Origin: Stenotrophomonas sp. 24(2023)
GTDB taxonomy: Bacteria > Pseudomonadota > Gammaproteobacteria > Xanthomonadales > Xanthomonadaceae
NCBI RefSeq assembly: GCF_030913365.1
Contig: NZ_CP133160.1
Span: 4,254,001 to 4,318,000, forward strand
Direction of reading: 5' to 3'
Length of the DNA stretch: 64,000 nucleotides
Positions 25,267-35,400 of the stretch are shown one piece after another. Both the position numbers and the translations under genes were made by a program. The notes under the pieces are model-generated. The model made no database searches. It was not told where the DNA came from and was given only the letters and a program-made list of their open reading frames with translations. The first letter of the stretch is position 1. Each line of letters starts with the position of its first letter.

Positions 25267-26070
25267 ATGAACCTTCCTTCCTTCGGTGTCGGCACCTTCC
25301 GCCTGACCGGCCAGACCGTCATCGATTCGGTGCGCAATGCGCTGGACGTCGGTTACCGTGCCATCGATACCGCGCAGATCTACGGCAACGAGGCCGAGGT
25401 CGGCCAGGCCATCGCCGAATCCGGCGTGCCGCGCGATGAGATCTTCCTGACCACCAAGATCTGGGTGGACAACCATGCCGCCGATGCGCTGCTGCCGAGC
25501 CTGCGCGAAAGCCTGGCCAAGCTGCGCACCGATCATGTGGACCTGCTGCTGATCCATTGGCCGGCGCCGGGCAGCGCCGTGCCGCTGCGCGAGTACATGG
25601 AAGCGCTGGCCGAGGCCAAGGCGCTGGGCCTGACCCGCCAGATCGGCGTGTCCAACTTCAACATCGCGCTGACCCGGCAGGCCATCGAGGTGGTCGGCAA
25701 GGGCGGGATCGCCACCAACCAGATCGAGCTCAGCCCCTACCTGCAGAACACCGCGCTGACCGCGTTCCTGGCCGAACAGGGCATCACGGTCACCTCCTAC
25801 ATGACCCTGGCCTATGGCAAGGTGCTGAAGGACCCGGTGCTGGCCGCCATCGCCGCCAAGCACCAGGCCACCGTGGCCCAGGTCGCGCTGGCCTGGGCGC
25901 TGCAGCTGGGCTATGCGGTCATCCCGTCTTCGACCAAGCGCGAGAACCTGGCCAGCAACCTGCTGGCGCGCGAACTGGTGCTGGACGCGCAGGACATGGC
26001 CGCCATCGCGGCGCTGGACCGCAACGGCCGCGAGGTCGATCCGCCGGGTCTGGCCCCGGCCTGGGACTGA
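25267..26070 (+). CDS. dkgB: aldo/keto reductase, 2,5-didehydrogluconate reductase B-like
   Basis: A 267-residue NADPH-dependent aldo/keto reductase. The catalytic tetrad is readable: Asp in [16 protein letters not shown], Tyr in the same block, Lys in LTTKIW and His in [19 protein letters not shown] is the NADPH-binding signature. Length and the neighbouring LysR gene match E. coli DkgB, which reduces 2,5-diketo-gluconate, methylglyoxal and other aldehydes. It is the first gene of a cluster with an LLM oxidoreductase ten bases downstream. Confidence 0.88.
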   Translation: MNLPSFGVGTFRLTGQTVIDSVRNALDVGYRAIDTAQIYGNEAEVGQAIAESGVPRDEIFLTTKIWVDNHAADALLPSLRESLAKLRTDHVDLLLIHWPAPGSAVPLREYMEALAEAKALGLTRQIGVSNFNIALTRQAIEVVGKGGIATNQIELSPYLQNTALTAFLAEQGITVTSYMTLAYGKVLKDPVLAAIAAKHQATVAQVALAWALQLGYAVIPSSTKRENLASNLLARELVLDAQDMAAIAALDRNGREVDPPGLAPAWD

Positions 26071-26080
26071 GGCCACGGCC

Positions 26081-27028
26081 ATGGGCAGCGCGCTGACGCA
26101 ACTGCGGGCCGGTGGATTCAGCATCGGCATCGAAGCACCGCTGGACAACGACTGGACGCCGGCCGGCGAACAGGCGCGGCGCGTGGCACAGCGCCTGCCC
26201 GGCGAACCGGACCTGCAGCGCCACGCCGACCTGGCACGGCTGGCCGACCGCCTCGGCTTCCGAGCGCTGTGGGTACGGGATGTGCCGCTCTACGATCCGG
26301 CCTTCGGCGATGCCGCGCAGGTATTCGAGGTGTTCGCCTACCTGGGTTACCTGGCCGGCATCACCCGCGACATCCTGCTGGGCACGGCCGCGGTGGTCCT
26401 GCCGATCCGCGAGCCGCTGCTGACGCTCAAGTCCGCCCGCAGCGTGCAGCGGCTCAGCCATGACCGCCTGCTGCTGGGCGTGGCCAGCGGTGACCGGCCG
26501 GTGGAATACCCGCTGTTCGGCCGCGACTTCGACAGCCGCGGCAGCCGCTTCCGTGACCAGGTGGCGCTGCTGCGTGGTGGCGATGGCCTGCGCCTGCCGC
26601 AGGGGCTGGACGTGCTGCCGGCCAACCCGACGGCGCTGCCGTTGCTGGTGGCCGGGCTGGCGCAGCAGCAACCGGCGTGGATCGGTGCGCACCTGGATGG
26701 CTGCCTGGCCTACCCCGGCACGCCGCAGGACCATCGCACGCGCGTGGCGGCCTGGCGCGCGGTCGCCGGTGACAAACCGTATGCGAGTTTCATCCACCTG
26801 GATCTGGTGGAGCAGGCCGATGCACCGCTGCAGCGCTGGCGGTTCGGCCTGCGCGGCGGCCGCCATGCGCTGCTGGCCGAACTGCAGGCGCTGCAGGCGG
26901 CCGACGTGGACCATGTCGGCCTGCAGTTCCGCCGCAACGAACGGCCATTGGCCGAGACCTTCCACGAAATCGCCGAGACCGTGCTGCCGCACTTTGCCGC
27001 GCACGCCACTGCGCCGCAGCCGGCCTGA
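26081..27028 (+). CDS. LLM class (luciferase-like) flavin-dependent oxidoreductase
   Basis: A 315-residue TIM-barrel oxidoreductase of the luciferase-like monooxygenase superfamily. Visible are LADRLGFRALWVRDVPLYDP near the N-terminus, GTAAVVLPIREPLLTLKSA (substrate/flavin strand) and DRLLLGVASGDRPVEYPLFG, all typical of the group. It should use reduced FMN or F420-like flavin; the partner reductase and substrate are unknown. It begins ten bases after dkgB and precedes a secreted cyclase-family enzyme. Confidence 0.85.
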   Translation: MGSALTQLRAGGFSIGIEAPLDNDWTPAGEQARRVAQRLPGEPDLQRHADLARLADRLGFRALWVRDVPLYDPAFGDAAQVFEVFAYLGYLAGITRDILLGTAAVVLPIREPLLTLKSARSVQRLSHDRLLLGVASGDRPVEYPLFGRDFDSRGSRFRDQVALLRGGDGLRLPQGLDVLPANPTALPLLVAGLAQQQPAWIGAHLDGCLAYPGTPQDHRTRVAAWRAVAGDKPYASFIHLDLVEQADAPLQRWRFGLRGGRHALLAELQALQAADVDHVGLQFRRNERPLAETFHEIAETVLPHFAAHATAPQPA

Positions 27029-27060
27029 GCGCCGGCGCCATTTTCCCCAGAGGACTCCCC

Positions 27061-27999
27061 ATGAAGATCACGACCCTGGCCGCGCTTGCGCTGGCCACCC
27101 TGCCGCTGTCCCTGAGCGCCACCGCGCAGGACTGGTACCCCTCCGCCTATGGCGCAGGCGATGAGATCGGTGCGGCCAACCTGCTCACGCCCGAGGGCGT
27201 GAAGCAGGCCGTGTCGCTGGTCAGGACCGGCAAGACCTACCCGCTGGCCGTGCCGGTGGACCAGCACCTGCCCGCCTTCCGCCACCGCAGCTTCCGCCTG
27301 TACAACGTGCAGGTCGGCCAGCAGGCAGGCAAATCACTGGGCCCGAACAAGTTCACCTTCAACGACGAACTGGTCAACGCCTGGACCGGTGTCGGCACCC
27401 AGCTCAACGGCATCGGCCACATCGGCATCGACAACGTCTACTACAACGGCAACAAGGCCGCCGATTTCGTCACCGTCGACGGCGTGCGCCGGCTGGGCGT
27501 GGAAAAGGTGCCGCCCATCGTCACCCGTGGCGTGGTGCTGGACATGACCGCGTACTACGGCAAGGCCATCGTGCCCGGCGGCACCGAATTCAGCGTGGCC
27601 GACATCCAGGCCGTGCTGAAGCGGCAGGGCCTGACCCTGCGCAAAGGCGATGTGGTGCTGTTCAACACAGGCTGGCTGGAGCTGATCGGCAAGGACAACA
27701 CGCAGTTCCTGGACGTGGAGCCGGGCATCGGCATGGCCGCGGCACAGTGGCTGGCCGACCAGGGCATCGTCGCCTTCGGTGGCGACACCTGGGCCTCGGA
27801 GGTGTACCCGAATCCGCACGGCGCCGACGAATTCCCGGTCAACCAGTACATGCTGGCCAAGCGCGGCATCTACAACCTGGAACTGATCGACAGCCGTGCA
27901 CTGGTGCGCGACAAGGCCTGGGAATTCCTGTTCGTGCTGGGCCAGCCGCTGTACGTCGGCTCCACCCAGGTCAACATCAATCCGGTGGCGATCCGATGA
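27061..27999 (+). CDS. secreted cyclase family hydrolase (kynurenine formamidase-like fold)
   Basis: A 312-residue protein with a signal peptide (cleavage near TATAQ, residue 22) and a cyclase/formamidase fold. The metal motif normally HxGTHxDxPxH appears as GTQLNGIGHIGID, with Gln for one His, a change seen in some secreted members; RGVVLDM and VVLFNTGW are other family motifs. It should hydrolyse an amide, ester or lactone bond in the periplasm. It overlaps the MoaF-like gene as ATGA. The substrate cannot be assigned. Confidence 0.82.
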   Translation: MKITTLAALALATLPLSLSATAQDWYPSAYGAGDEIGAANLLTPEGVKQAVSLVRTGKTYPLAVPVDQHLPAFRHRSFRLYNVQVGQQAGKSLGPNKFTFNDELVNAWTGVGTQLNGIGHIGIDNVYYNGNKAADFVTVDGVRRLGVEKVPPIVTRGVVLDMTAYYGKAIVPGGTEFSVADIQAVLKRQGLTLRKGDVVLFNTGWLELIGKDNTQFLDVEPGIGMAAAQWLADQGIVAFGGDTWASEVYPNPHGADEFPVNQYMLAKRGIYNLELIDSRALVRDKAWEFLFVLGQPLYVGSTQVNINPVAIR

Positions 28000-28322
28000 G
28001 CACGCCCCTGCCCCTGTTCGCCGGCCGCCGCTTCCGGGTCAGCTATGACGGCCTGGCCGCCGACAACCACTACAGCGCCGATGGCCGCCACGTGCAGTAC
28101 GCCATCGTGTCCGGCCCGTATGCCGGCGCACGCGGCGCGGCCGACTGCCAGTGGCAGGCGATTGCCGAAGGTGTCTATGCCATTTCCTGGCAGGAAGCCG
28201 ACGGCGCCACCGTGGTGCACGTCGATGATTTCGGCAACGGCTGCTCGCTGGCGTGGTTCACCGCCAGCGACGGCAGCTTCCACCGCATGCAGGGCACGCT
28301 GCAGCCCCTGCCGCACGACTGA
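27996..28322 (+). CDS. MoaF-like small protein
   Basis: A 108-residue beta-rich protein of the MoaF / lipocalin-like domain type, with GRRFRVSYDGL, a YAIVSGPYAGAR strand and ISWQEADGATVVHVDDF. It has no signal peptide. The four-base overlap with the cyclase gene suggests coupled expression. MoaF-domain proteins occur with oxidoreductases; they are ligand-binding rather than enzymes in most proposals. Function here is unknown. Confidence 0.75.
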   Translation: MSTPLPLFAGRRFRVSYDGLAADNHYSADGRHVQYAIVSGPYAGARGAADCQWQAIAEGVYAISWQEADGATVVHVDDFGNGCSLAWFTASDGSFHRMQGTLQPLPHD

Positions 28323-28362
28323 TTACCGGCCGCACGCGCGGCCATCACTTCGCGAGACATCC

Positions 28363-29361
28363 ATGCGCCTTTCCCTTCCCTCGCCCATCGGCTTCGGCAC
28401 CGCGCCGCTGGGCAACATGTACCGCAACATTCCCGAGCAGGAGGCCCTCGATACCGTCGAGGCGGCCTGGCAGCAGGGCATCCGCTACTTCGATGCGGCC
28501 CCGCTGTACGGCGCCGGGCTGGCCGAGCTGCGCCTGGGCAAGGCCCTGCAGCACCACGATCGCGATGCCTACGTGCTCAGCACCAAGGTCGGCCGCCGCG
28601 TGCTGGACGAGATCGAAGACCCCGCCGCACGTGATCTGGGCGAGAAAGGCGGGCTGTTCGAACACGGCCTGCCCAACCGCATCGTCTACGACTACAGTGC
28701 CGATGGCACCCTGCGCGCGATCGAGGAAAGCCTGGCGCGGTTGCGTACCGACCGCCTGGATGTCGTGTGGATCCATGACCCGGCGCGCGATTTCCATGGC
28801 GACGCCTGGAAGACCGTCTTCCAGCAGGCGATGGACGGCGCCGCCGTGGCGCTGACCCGCCTGCGCGAGGAAGGCGTCATCAAGGCCTGGGGGCTGGGCG
28901 TGAACCGGGTGGAGCCGTGCGAAATGGCGCTGCAGCAGGCCGACCCCGATGGCTTCCTGATCGCCGGCCGCTATACCCTGCTCGACCATGACGCGGCCCT
29001 GCAGCGGTTGATGCCGGCCAGCGTCGCGCGCGGTACCGGCATCGTGGTGGGTGGCCCGTACAACTCCGGCGTGCTGGCCGGGGGGGCGCACTACGAGTAC
29101 CAGCCGACGCCGCCGGACATCGCCGCGCGCGTGCAGGGCCTGCAGGCGCTGGCCGCCGAACACGGCGTCGACCTGCGCGCAGCGGCGCTGCAGTTCGCCC
29201 TGGCCCACCCGGCGGTGGCCTCGGTCATTCCCGGCGCCAGCCGCCCGGAACGCATCGCCGACAATCTGGCACTGGCGACCGCGCCGATCCCGGCCGCGTT
29301 CTGGCGGGCCCTGCGCGCACAGCACCTGGTCGCCGCCGAAGCACCGTTGCCGGGCCTGTAG
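28363..29361 (+). CDS. aldo/keto reductase, D-threo-aldose 1-dehydrogenase-like
   Basis: A 332-residue aldo/keto reductase of the subgroup acting as D-threo-aldose (L-fucose) 1-dehydrogenase. GFGTAPLGNMY at the N-terminus, FDAAPLYGAGLAELRLG (Asp and Tyr of the tetrad), LSTKVGR (Lys) and VVWIHDP (His) are clear, with SVIPGASRPERIADNL near the end. It is the last gene of the LysR-controlled cluster, 40 bases after the MoaF-like gene. It converges on the metallo-hydrolase with nine bases between them. The stop TAG lies inside a GTAG. Confidence 0.88.
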   Translation: MRLSLPSPIGFGTAPLGNMYRNIPEQEALDTVEAAWQQGIRYFDAAPLYGAGLAELRLGKALQHHDRDAYVLSTKVGRRVLDEIEDPAARDLGEKGGLFEHGLPNRIVYDYSADGTLRAIEESLARLRTDRLDVVWIHDPARDFHGDAWKTVFQQAMDGAAVALTRLREEGVIKAWGLGVNRVEPCEMALQQADPDGFLIAGRYTLLDHDAALQRLMPASVARGTGIVVGGPYNSGVLAGGAHYEYQPTPPDIAARVQGLQALAAEHGVDLRAAALQFALAHPAVASVIPGASRPERIADNLALATAPIPAAFWRALRAQHLVAAEAPLPGL

Positions 29362-29370
29362 ACCGGCCGC

Positions 29371-30636
29371 TCAGCGCGCGGCCATGCCGTCCATGCACGC
29401 CGGTGCCTCGACGCGGTGCGCCGGGTCGCCATCGCGCGTGGCCAGCACCGGCGCCTGTGCGGCGGTGCGCCAGGCCTGGCGCGGCCACCAGCGCTGCACG
29501 CTGCCCGGCACCGTCGGCTCCACGCTTTCGCCGGGGCGCGGAATGCGCACGCTGACCCCCTGGCAGGCCGCAGCGGCCAGCACCCGTTCGGCCGGTTCGG
29601 TCCACGGGTGCGGGGCCAGGCCGATCAGCGCCCAGTGCACCGGAATCATCACCCGGCCCTGCACGCGGCGGTGGGCTTCCACCGCCAGTTCCGGGCCCAG
29701 ATGGGTGTCGGGCCACAGGCTGTCGTACTGCCCGGCTTCAACCAGGGTGACATCGAACGGGCCGTACTCGCGACCGATGCGGTCCAGCGTGTCATGCAGT
29801 CCGGTATCGCCGGAGTACCACGCGCGGTGGTGCGGCCCGATCAGCGCGAAGCCGGCCCACAGCGTGTGGTTGTGCTTGGTGTCCAGCACGCGGCCGGAGC
29901 CATGCCGTGCCGGCGTGGCCACCACCGCCAGCGTGCCGACCTGGGCCTGCTGCCACCAGTCCAGTTCGGTGATGCGCGCGGCCGGGATGCCCCACATTTC
30001 AAGATGCGCGCCGATGCCCAGCGGCACCACGAAACGGGTGTTTCCGCCGCGCAGGGCGACGATGGTGCCGTAATCGAGATGATCGACGTGGTCATGCGAG
30101 ACCACCACCACGTCGATCGGTGGCAGGTCGGCCAGCGCGATCGGCGGTGCGAACCAGCGCTTCGGGCCCGCCCAGGACACCGGCGAAGCGCGTTCGCTCC
30201 AGAACGGATCAACCAGTACGCGGCTGCCATCGATCTCCACCAGCGCCGAAGAATGGCCGAACCAGGTCACCCGCAGGCCGCTGGCCGGCGCAGACTCAAG
30301 CAGTGCCGGGTCGGTATGCACCACCGGCACCGGCGCGTCCGGGCGCTGGCCGTCCGGGGTGCTGCCGAACAGCAGGCGCCGCCACGCACCGCGTGAATCG
30401 GCCCACAGCGGCTGTGGGTTCTGGAACTGCCCCTGGCTCCATTGCGGTGACTGCTGGGCGCGCACCAGGCGCTGGCCCTCCAGCGTTCCGCCGAACGCCG
30501 CACAGCCGGTCACCAGGAACAGCGCCAGCAGGGCCAGCAGCAGCGACGCCGCGCCCAGCGCCGACCAGCGCAGCGCGCGCCGGATGCGGCCGCGGCGCGG
30601 CGTAGCGGGTGTCGTGCGGGAAAGTATGTCAGCCAT
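29371..30636 (-). CDS. MBL-fold metallo-hydrolase, NAPE-PLD/RomA-like
   Basis: A 421-residue metallo-beta-lactamase-fold hydrolase. An N-terminal hydrophobic stretch ends in LVTGC, a plausible lipobox (Cys45) or membrane anchor. VSHDHVDHLD (180-188) provides metal ligands; PVHWALI and the GHSS/FWSERASPVSWAGPKR blocks match the N-acyl-phosphatidylethanolamine phospholipase D/RomA group. GGAGG seven bases upstream supports the start. It overlaps the preceding SDR-like gene by eight bases and is the third gene of an operon starting at 32331. A lipid-like substrate is possible. Confidence 0.85.
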   Translation of the reverse strand: MADILSRTTPATPRRGRIRRALRWSALGAASLLLALLALFLVTGCAAFGGTLEGQRLVRAQQSPQWSQGQFQNPQPLWADSRGAWRRLLFGSTPDGQRPDAPVPVVHTDPALLESAPASGLRVTWFGHSSALVEIDGSRVLVDPFWSERASPVSWAGPKRWFAPPIALADLPPIDVVVVSHDHVDHLDYGTIVALRGGNTRFVVPLGIGAHLEMWGIPAARITELDWWQQAQVGTLAVVATPARHGSGRVLDTKHNHTLWAGFALIGPHHRAWYSGDTGLHDTLDRIGREYGPFDVTLVEAGQYDSLWPDTHLGPELAVEAHRRVQGRVMIPVHWALIGLAPHPWTEPAERVLAAAACQGVSVRIPRPGESVEPTVPGSVQRWWPRQAWRTAAQAPVLATRDGDPAHRVEAPACMDGMAAR

Positions 30637-31315
30637 GCGGTACGCCTCCGGGTGCGGTGCCGGCAGTGGCCAGCGGGTAATGACGGATCTCGCGGTTGCC
30701 CAGCACGGGCTGTGGTGCGCCGTGCCGCGCGGTATGCAGCAGCACGGCGGCCAGGGTGTCGCCGGCCACGCCCAGGTCCGGTCCCATCCAGGTCATCAAC
30801 CGGCCCAGCGGCGTGAACAGCCGGGCCAGATCGCGGCGCGGGCCGGTGCGCGCGGTCGGGCAGATGTAGCCGGGCCGCAGCACCACCACCCGCTGCCCCC
30901 AGCGTTCGCGCAGCAGGCGTTCGGTACGGCCCTTGATACGGCTGAACAGCGAGCGCCCGCGCTCGTGCGGGTCGGCGCTGCGGCCACTGACGAAACAGAA
31001 GCGCATCGCCGGGTTGGCGGCGAACATCGCCTGCGCCGCCGCCAGCGTGTAGTCCAGGGTGATGCGGACGTACTCATCCGGCTCGACGCTGGCCTGCGAT
31101 ACCCCCAGGCACCAAATGCACGCATCGTGGCCGTGCAGCGGGACATGGCTGTAATCCATGAAGTCGTCCATCAGCACCGGGTGCAGCTTCGGGTGCCGCC
31201 AGGCCAGGCGGCGCCGGGTCAGCACGGTCACCCGGGTGATGGCAGGGTCGAGCAGCGCCTGGCGCAGCACTTCGCCGCCGGCAAAGCCGGTCGCACCGGT
31301 CAGCAGCAGCTTCAT
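30629..31315 (-). CDS. NAD(P)-binding protein (atypical SDR)
   Basis: A 228-residue Rossmann protein beginning MKLLLTGATGFAGGEV, with conserved CFVSGRSADPHERGRSLF and RIKGRTERLL blocks and RPGYICPT. It is related in type to the protein at 5056-5730. It overlaps the extended SDR gene as ATGA, so the two are co-translated. No catalytic Tyr-x3-Lys is evident; it may act on quinone or membrane-lipid substrates, or as a redox sensor. Confidence 0.82.
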   Translation of the reverse strand: MKLLLTGATGFAGGEVLRQALLDPAITRVTVLTRRRLAWRHPKLHPVLMDDFMDYSHVPLHGHDACIWCLGVSQASVEPDEYVRITLDYTLAAAQAMFAANPAMRFCFVSGRSADPHERGRSLFSRIKGRTERLLRERWGQRVVVLRPGYICPTARTGPRRDLARLFTPLGRLMTWMGPDLGVAGDTLAAVLLHTARHGAPQPVLGNREIRHYPLATAGTAPGGVPHG

Positions 31316-32331
31316 GCCAGCCCCGCCTTGTGCAGGCTGCGCGCGCAATCCAGCACGGTCAGCCGCGCCGGCCGCGCCGACCAGCCCAGTTCGATGCGCG
31401 CCTTCTGCCAGTTGTGGCAGTGCTGCCGGCCCAGCCGCGGCACCATCGCACGCATCTGCGGCTGCACGCGCGCCAGCAGGCGGAACACCCAGTCCGGCAT
31501 GACCCGGGTCGGCACGTCGGCGGCCAGCACGCCCAGCTGCGCGCGCAGCACGGCGGCGATATCGCGCATCCACAGGAATTCACCCACGGCCAGGAAGCGC
31601 TGGCCACCGATGTCCGGCGTGGTCATCGCACGCACATGGATGTCGGCCAGGTCGCGCACGTCCACCACTTCCAGGCCCAGCCGCGGCAACGCCGGCAGTT
31701 CGCCGCGCAGCAGCTTGGCGATCACCTCCACCGAGCCGATGCTCTGGCTGGTCAGCAGCGGCCCGAACACCGCGCCGGGCAGGACGGTGACCAGTTCGGT
31801 GCCCCCGCCCTGGGTCTTCATGAACTCCCAGGCCGCACGTTCGGCCAGGCGCTTGGAGCGCCGGTAACCATCCACATCGGCTTCGTCCGGGTCGAACCAC
31901 ACCGATTCGTCGCTCAGGCTGTCGGCCGATTGCAGCGGCGGGGTCGCGGTGGTCGCCGCCGACGTCATCACCACCCGCCGCACGTTGGCGGCCACCGCCG
32001 CGCGCAGCACACGCAGGGTGCCGTCGCGCGCGGCGGTGGCCAGCGCCTCGGGATCGCTGTTGCCGGCAATGCCCAGCGGCGAGGCCACGTGCAGCACGTA
32101 GTCACAGCCCTGCACGGCCTCGGCCCAGCCGGCGTCGTGGGTCAGGTCGGCGGCGTGCACCGACAGCGGGCCGGTGGGCACCCCCTGCCGTGCCAGCGCT
32201 TCCACCAGCGGGCCGGCGCGGTCGGGGTGGCGCACGGTGGTACGCACGCGGTAGCCGCGGCGCAGCAGGTCGGCGATGCACCAGCTGGCGACGAAGCCAT
32301 TGCCGCCGGTGACGAGTACGGTCTGGGTCAT
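31312..32331 (-). CDS. extended SDR (dihydroflavonol-4-reductase-like)
   Basis: A 339-residue extended short-chain dehydrogenase with TGGNGFVASW near the N-terminus, TSAATTA, the catalytic YRRSK and PGAVFGP. It belongs to the group of dihydroflavonol reductases and cinnamoyl-CoA-reductase-like NADPH enzymes reducing an aldehyde or ketone. It is the first gene of the operon with the atypical SDR and the MBL hydrolase. Two similar palindromes lie 43 and 88 bases upstream of its start (nearest edges), suggesting repressor control. The substrate is unknown. Confidence 0.88.
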   Translation of the reverse strand: MTQTVLVTGGNGFVASWCIADLLRRGYRVRTTVRHPDRAGPLVEALARQGVPTGPLSVHAADLTHDAGWAEAVQGCDYVLHVASPLGIAGNSDPEALATAARDGTLRVLRAAVAANVRRVVMTSAATTATPPLQSADSLSDESVWFDPDEADVDGYRRSKRLAERAAWEFMKTQGGGTELVTVLPGAVFGPLLTSQSIGSVEVIAKLLRGELPALPRLGLEVVDVRDLADIHVRAMTTPDIGGQRFLAVGEFLWMRDIAAVLRAQLGVLAADVPTRVMPDWVFRLLARVQPQMRAMVPRLGRQHCHNWQKARIELGWSARPARLTVLDCARSLHKAGLA

Positions 32332-32373
32332 GGGGATCTCTCGGAGGTCCTGGAAATGAAAGGGTCTGGCGCA

Positions 32374-32393
32374 ATGTCTACGCATGTATACAT
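32374..32393. promoter_or_regulatory. near-perfect palindrome (operator copy 1) upstream of SDR operon
   Basis: ATGTCTAC-GCAT-GTATACAT matches the second copy at 32419 in all but one arm base. It lies 43 bases upstream of the SDR start. The ATGTCTAC/GTAGACAT arms with a 4-base centre look like a TetR or MarR-type operator. Confidence 0.6.
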
Positions 32394-32418
32394 AAAAGCG
32401 TAATCCACCGCACCGCGC

Positions 32419-32438
32419 ATGTCTACCACTGTAGACAT
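32419..32438. promoter_or_regulatory. perfect palindrome (operator copy 2) upstream of SDR operon
   Basis: ATGTCTAC-CACT-GTAGACAT is perfect over 8-base arms. Its centre is 45 bases from the copy at 32374-32393. The 124-base gap between the SDR start and the end of the RND gene holds only these two sites. No regulator gene is adjacent, so the cognate repressor is elsewhere. Confidence 0.65.
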
Positions 32439-32455
32439 ATGGATCATGAATGCGT

Positions 32456-35400
32456 TCACGCCCTGCCCCGCCACCGCGCCAGCCGGGCCGCAGCGGCCTG
32501 CATCGCCTGGTAGGCGACCGGGACCACCAGCAGGCTCAGCACGGTGGAACTGAGCAGGCCGCCGATCACCGCCACCGCCATCGGCTGCCGGAAGCTGGCG
32601 TCGGCGCCGATGCCCACCGCGATCGGCAACATGCCGGCCACCATCGCCACGGAGGTCATCAGGATCGGGCGCGCGCGGGTGCGGCAGGCATCGAGCAGCG
32701 CCTCGCGGCTGCCCAGGCCGGCCCGCATCGCGGTACTGGCGTGTTCCACCAGCAGGATCGCGTTCTTGCTGACAATGCCCATCAGCATCACCACGCCCAG
32801 CATCGAGGGGATGTCCAGCTGCGCCCCGGCCACCACCAGCGCCACCACCGCGCCGCAGGCCGACAGCGGGATGGCGGTCAGGATGGTCAGCGGCTGCGCG
32901 AGGTTGCCCAGCAGCAGCACCAGCACGCCGTAGACACAGACCACCGCCAGCAGCATCGCCCAGCCGAACGAAGCGGCCAGCTCGCCGGCCCATTCGGCAT
33001 CGCCGGACTGCAGCAGGCCGACCGACGCCGGCAAGGCCTGCACCGCCGGCAAGGCGCGGACCTGCGCCAATGCCCGGCCCAGCGGCACGCCGCCGAGATC
33101 GGCCACCAGGGTGACCTGGCGCACGCGGTCGTAACGGTCCACCTGGGCCGGGCCGCTTTCGAGCGCGATGTCGGCCACGTTGGCCAGCGGCAGCAGTCCC
33201 GCACGGCCGCGCACCTGCAGGTTGCCCAGCGTGCTGTCCTCGGCCAGCAGCGCCCGCGGCAGGCGCACGCGCACATCCAGCTGGCGCTGTTCCAGGCTCA
33301 GCCGTGGCAGCGCGGCACTGAAGTCGCCACTGCTGGCGATGCGGATGGTCTCGCCCAGCGCCGCCGCGGTCAGGCCCTGCTCGGCCGCCGCCGCTGCGCG
33401 CGGGCGCACCACCATTTCCGGACGGTCCGGCCCGGCGGTGGTGCGCACGTTGGACAGGCCGGCGATGCCGCGCATGCCACGCATCACCGAAGACGCCGCG
33501 TGGGCCAGCGCCGTCGGGCTGTCGCTGGCCAGGATCAGCTCCAGGCGTTCGCCCAGCGCACCGGCACCGACGGCGAAGCGTGCGCCCGGCACGGCCTGCA
33601 ACGCCTGCCGGATGCGCGCCTCGATCTGCTGCTGCGACGGCCGTTCGGCCGCTGGCACCAGCAGCACGGCCAGGCTGGCGCGCCCGGGGTCGGCACGCGC
33701 GCCGCCGTCCGGTCCGGCCGGCGCGGCGCCGGCGGCGATGTACACGCCGCGCACGCCGGCCAGCCCGGCAATCGCGCGGCGTGCCTGCTCGGCCCGTGCC
33801 AGCGTCGCCTGCAAGCTCCCGCCCGGCGGCAGTTCCAGCTGCACCGAGGTGTAACCACGGTCCGCCGCCGGTACCAGGCCGGCCGGCAGCTGCGTGGCCA
33901 GCAGCAGCGATCCCACCACCGTGCCCAGCGCGAGCAGCAGCGTCCGCAGCGGCCGCCGCAGCGCCGCATCGGCCAGCCGCAGGTAGGCGCGCATCCAGCG
34001 CCCTTCCTCGTTGCCATGCATCTGCAGCGGCGCATCGCGCAGCAGCGCTACCGCCAGCAGCGGCGTGACCAGGCGTGCCACCAGCAGCGAGGCCAGCACC
34101 GCGATCACCGTCGTCCAGCCGAACTGGCGGAAGAACAGCCCGGCCGTTCCGCTCATCAACGCGGTCGGCAGGAACACCACCACCAGGGTCAGCGTGGTGG
34201 CCAGCACGGCCAGTGCGATTTCATTGACCGCCGCCTCGGTGACCTCGCGGATCGGCTTGCCGCCCACCCGGTGCCGTTGGATGTTCTCCACCTCCACGAT
34301 GGCATCGTCCACCAGGATGCCGACGATCACCGCCAGCGCCAGCAGGGTCAGCGTGTTGAGCGAATACCCCAGCCACTGCATGCCGATGAAGGTCGGCAGG
34401 ATCGACAGCGGCAGCGCGGCGGCCGCGACCAGCGTCGCCCGCCAGTCGCGCAGGAACCACCACACCACCAGCACCGCCAGCAGCGCGCCTTCCCACAGCA
34501 TCTGCATGGAGCCGCGGTACTGCTCGTGGGTGTAGTCGACCCGGTTCACCACTTCGGTGGCGCGCAGGCCGGGGTGTTCACGCACCAGCTGCTGCATCGC
34601 CGCGGCCACCCCGGCCGCCAGCGCCAGCTGGTCGCGGTCACGGGCACGGAAGATCTCCACGCCGATCACCGCTGCGCCGTCCAGTGTGGCCGCACGGGTG
34701 CGCAGCGCATGGCCATCACGCACGCGGGCCACCTCGTCCAGGCGCAGTTCGCGCCCATCGGCCAGCGCCACCGGCAGCGCGGCGACCTCCTCTGCACGCG
34801 CGGCCAGGGCGATCACCCGCACGGCCTGCTGGCCACCGCCCAGTTCGCTGCGGCCACCGGAAGACTGCTGCTGGTTCAGGCGCAGGGCACGCGACACATC
34901 GGCCACGGTGACCCCCAGCGCCGACAGCCGCGCCGGGTCCACCTCCACTTCGATTTCGCGGTCCACCCCGCCCACCCGGCCCACCGCCTCCACGCCGGGA
35001 ATACGGCGCAGACGCCGGGTCAGCGCATCGTCGATGAACCATGACAGTGCCGCCTCATCCATCGCCGGCGAGGACAGCGCATAGGTCAGCACCGGGCTGA
35101 CCGAAACGTGCACCGCCGACACCGTCGGCGGCAGCAGGTCGCTGGGCAGGTCCGCGCGGGTGCGGTCCACCGCATCCTTGGCTTCGATCAGCGCATCGGA
35201 CAATGATTTGCCCAGCTCGAACTCGACGCGGATCGAGACCACGCCGTCACGGATCGAGGTGCGCAGGTGCTTGAGCGAGGGCAGCGTGGACAGCGCGTCC
35301 TCCACCTTGCGCGCCACCTCGCTTTCCAGCTGGCTGGGCACGGCACCGGGCTGGGCCAGGGTCACCTGCACCGTCGGCAGCTCGATGTCCGGATAGTCCT

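Noticed and set aside
32450..35044. plus-strand frame opposite the RND pump
   Set aside because: Shadow of a convincing RND gene; product is nearly all Gln, Arg, His and Gly.
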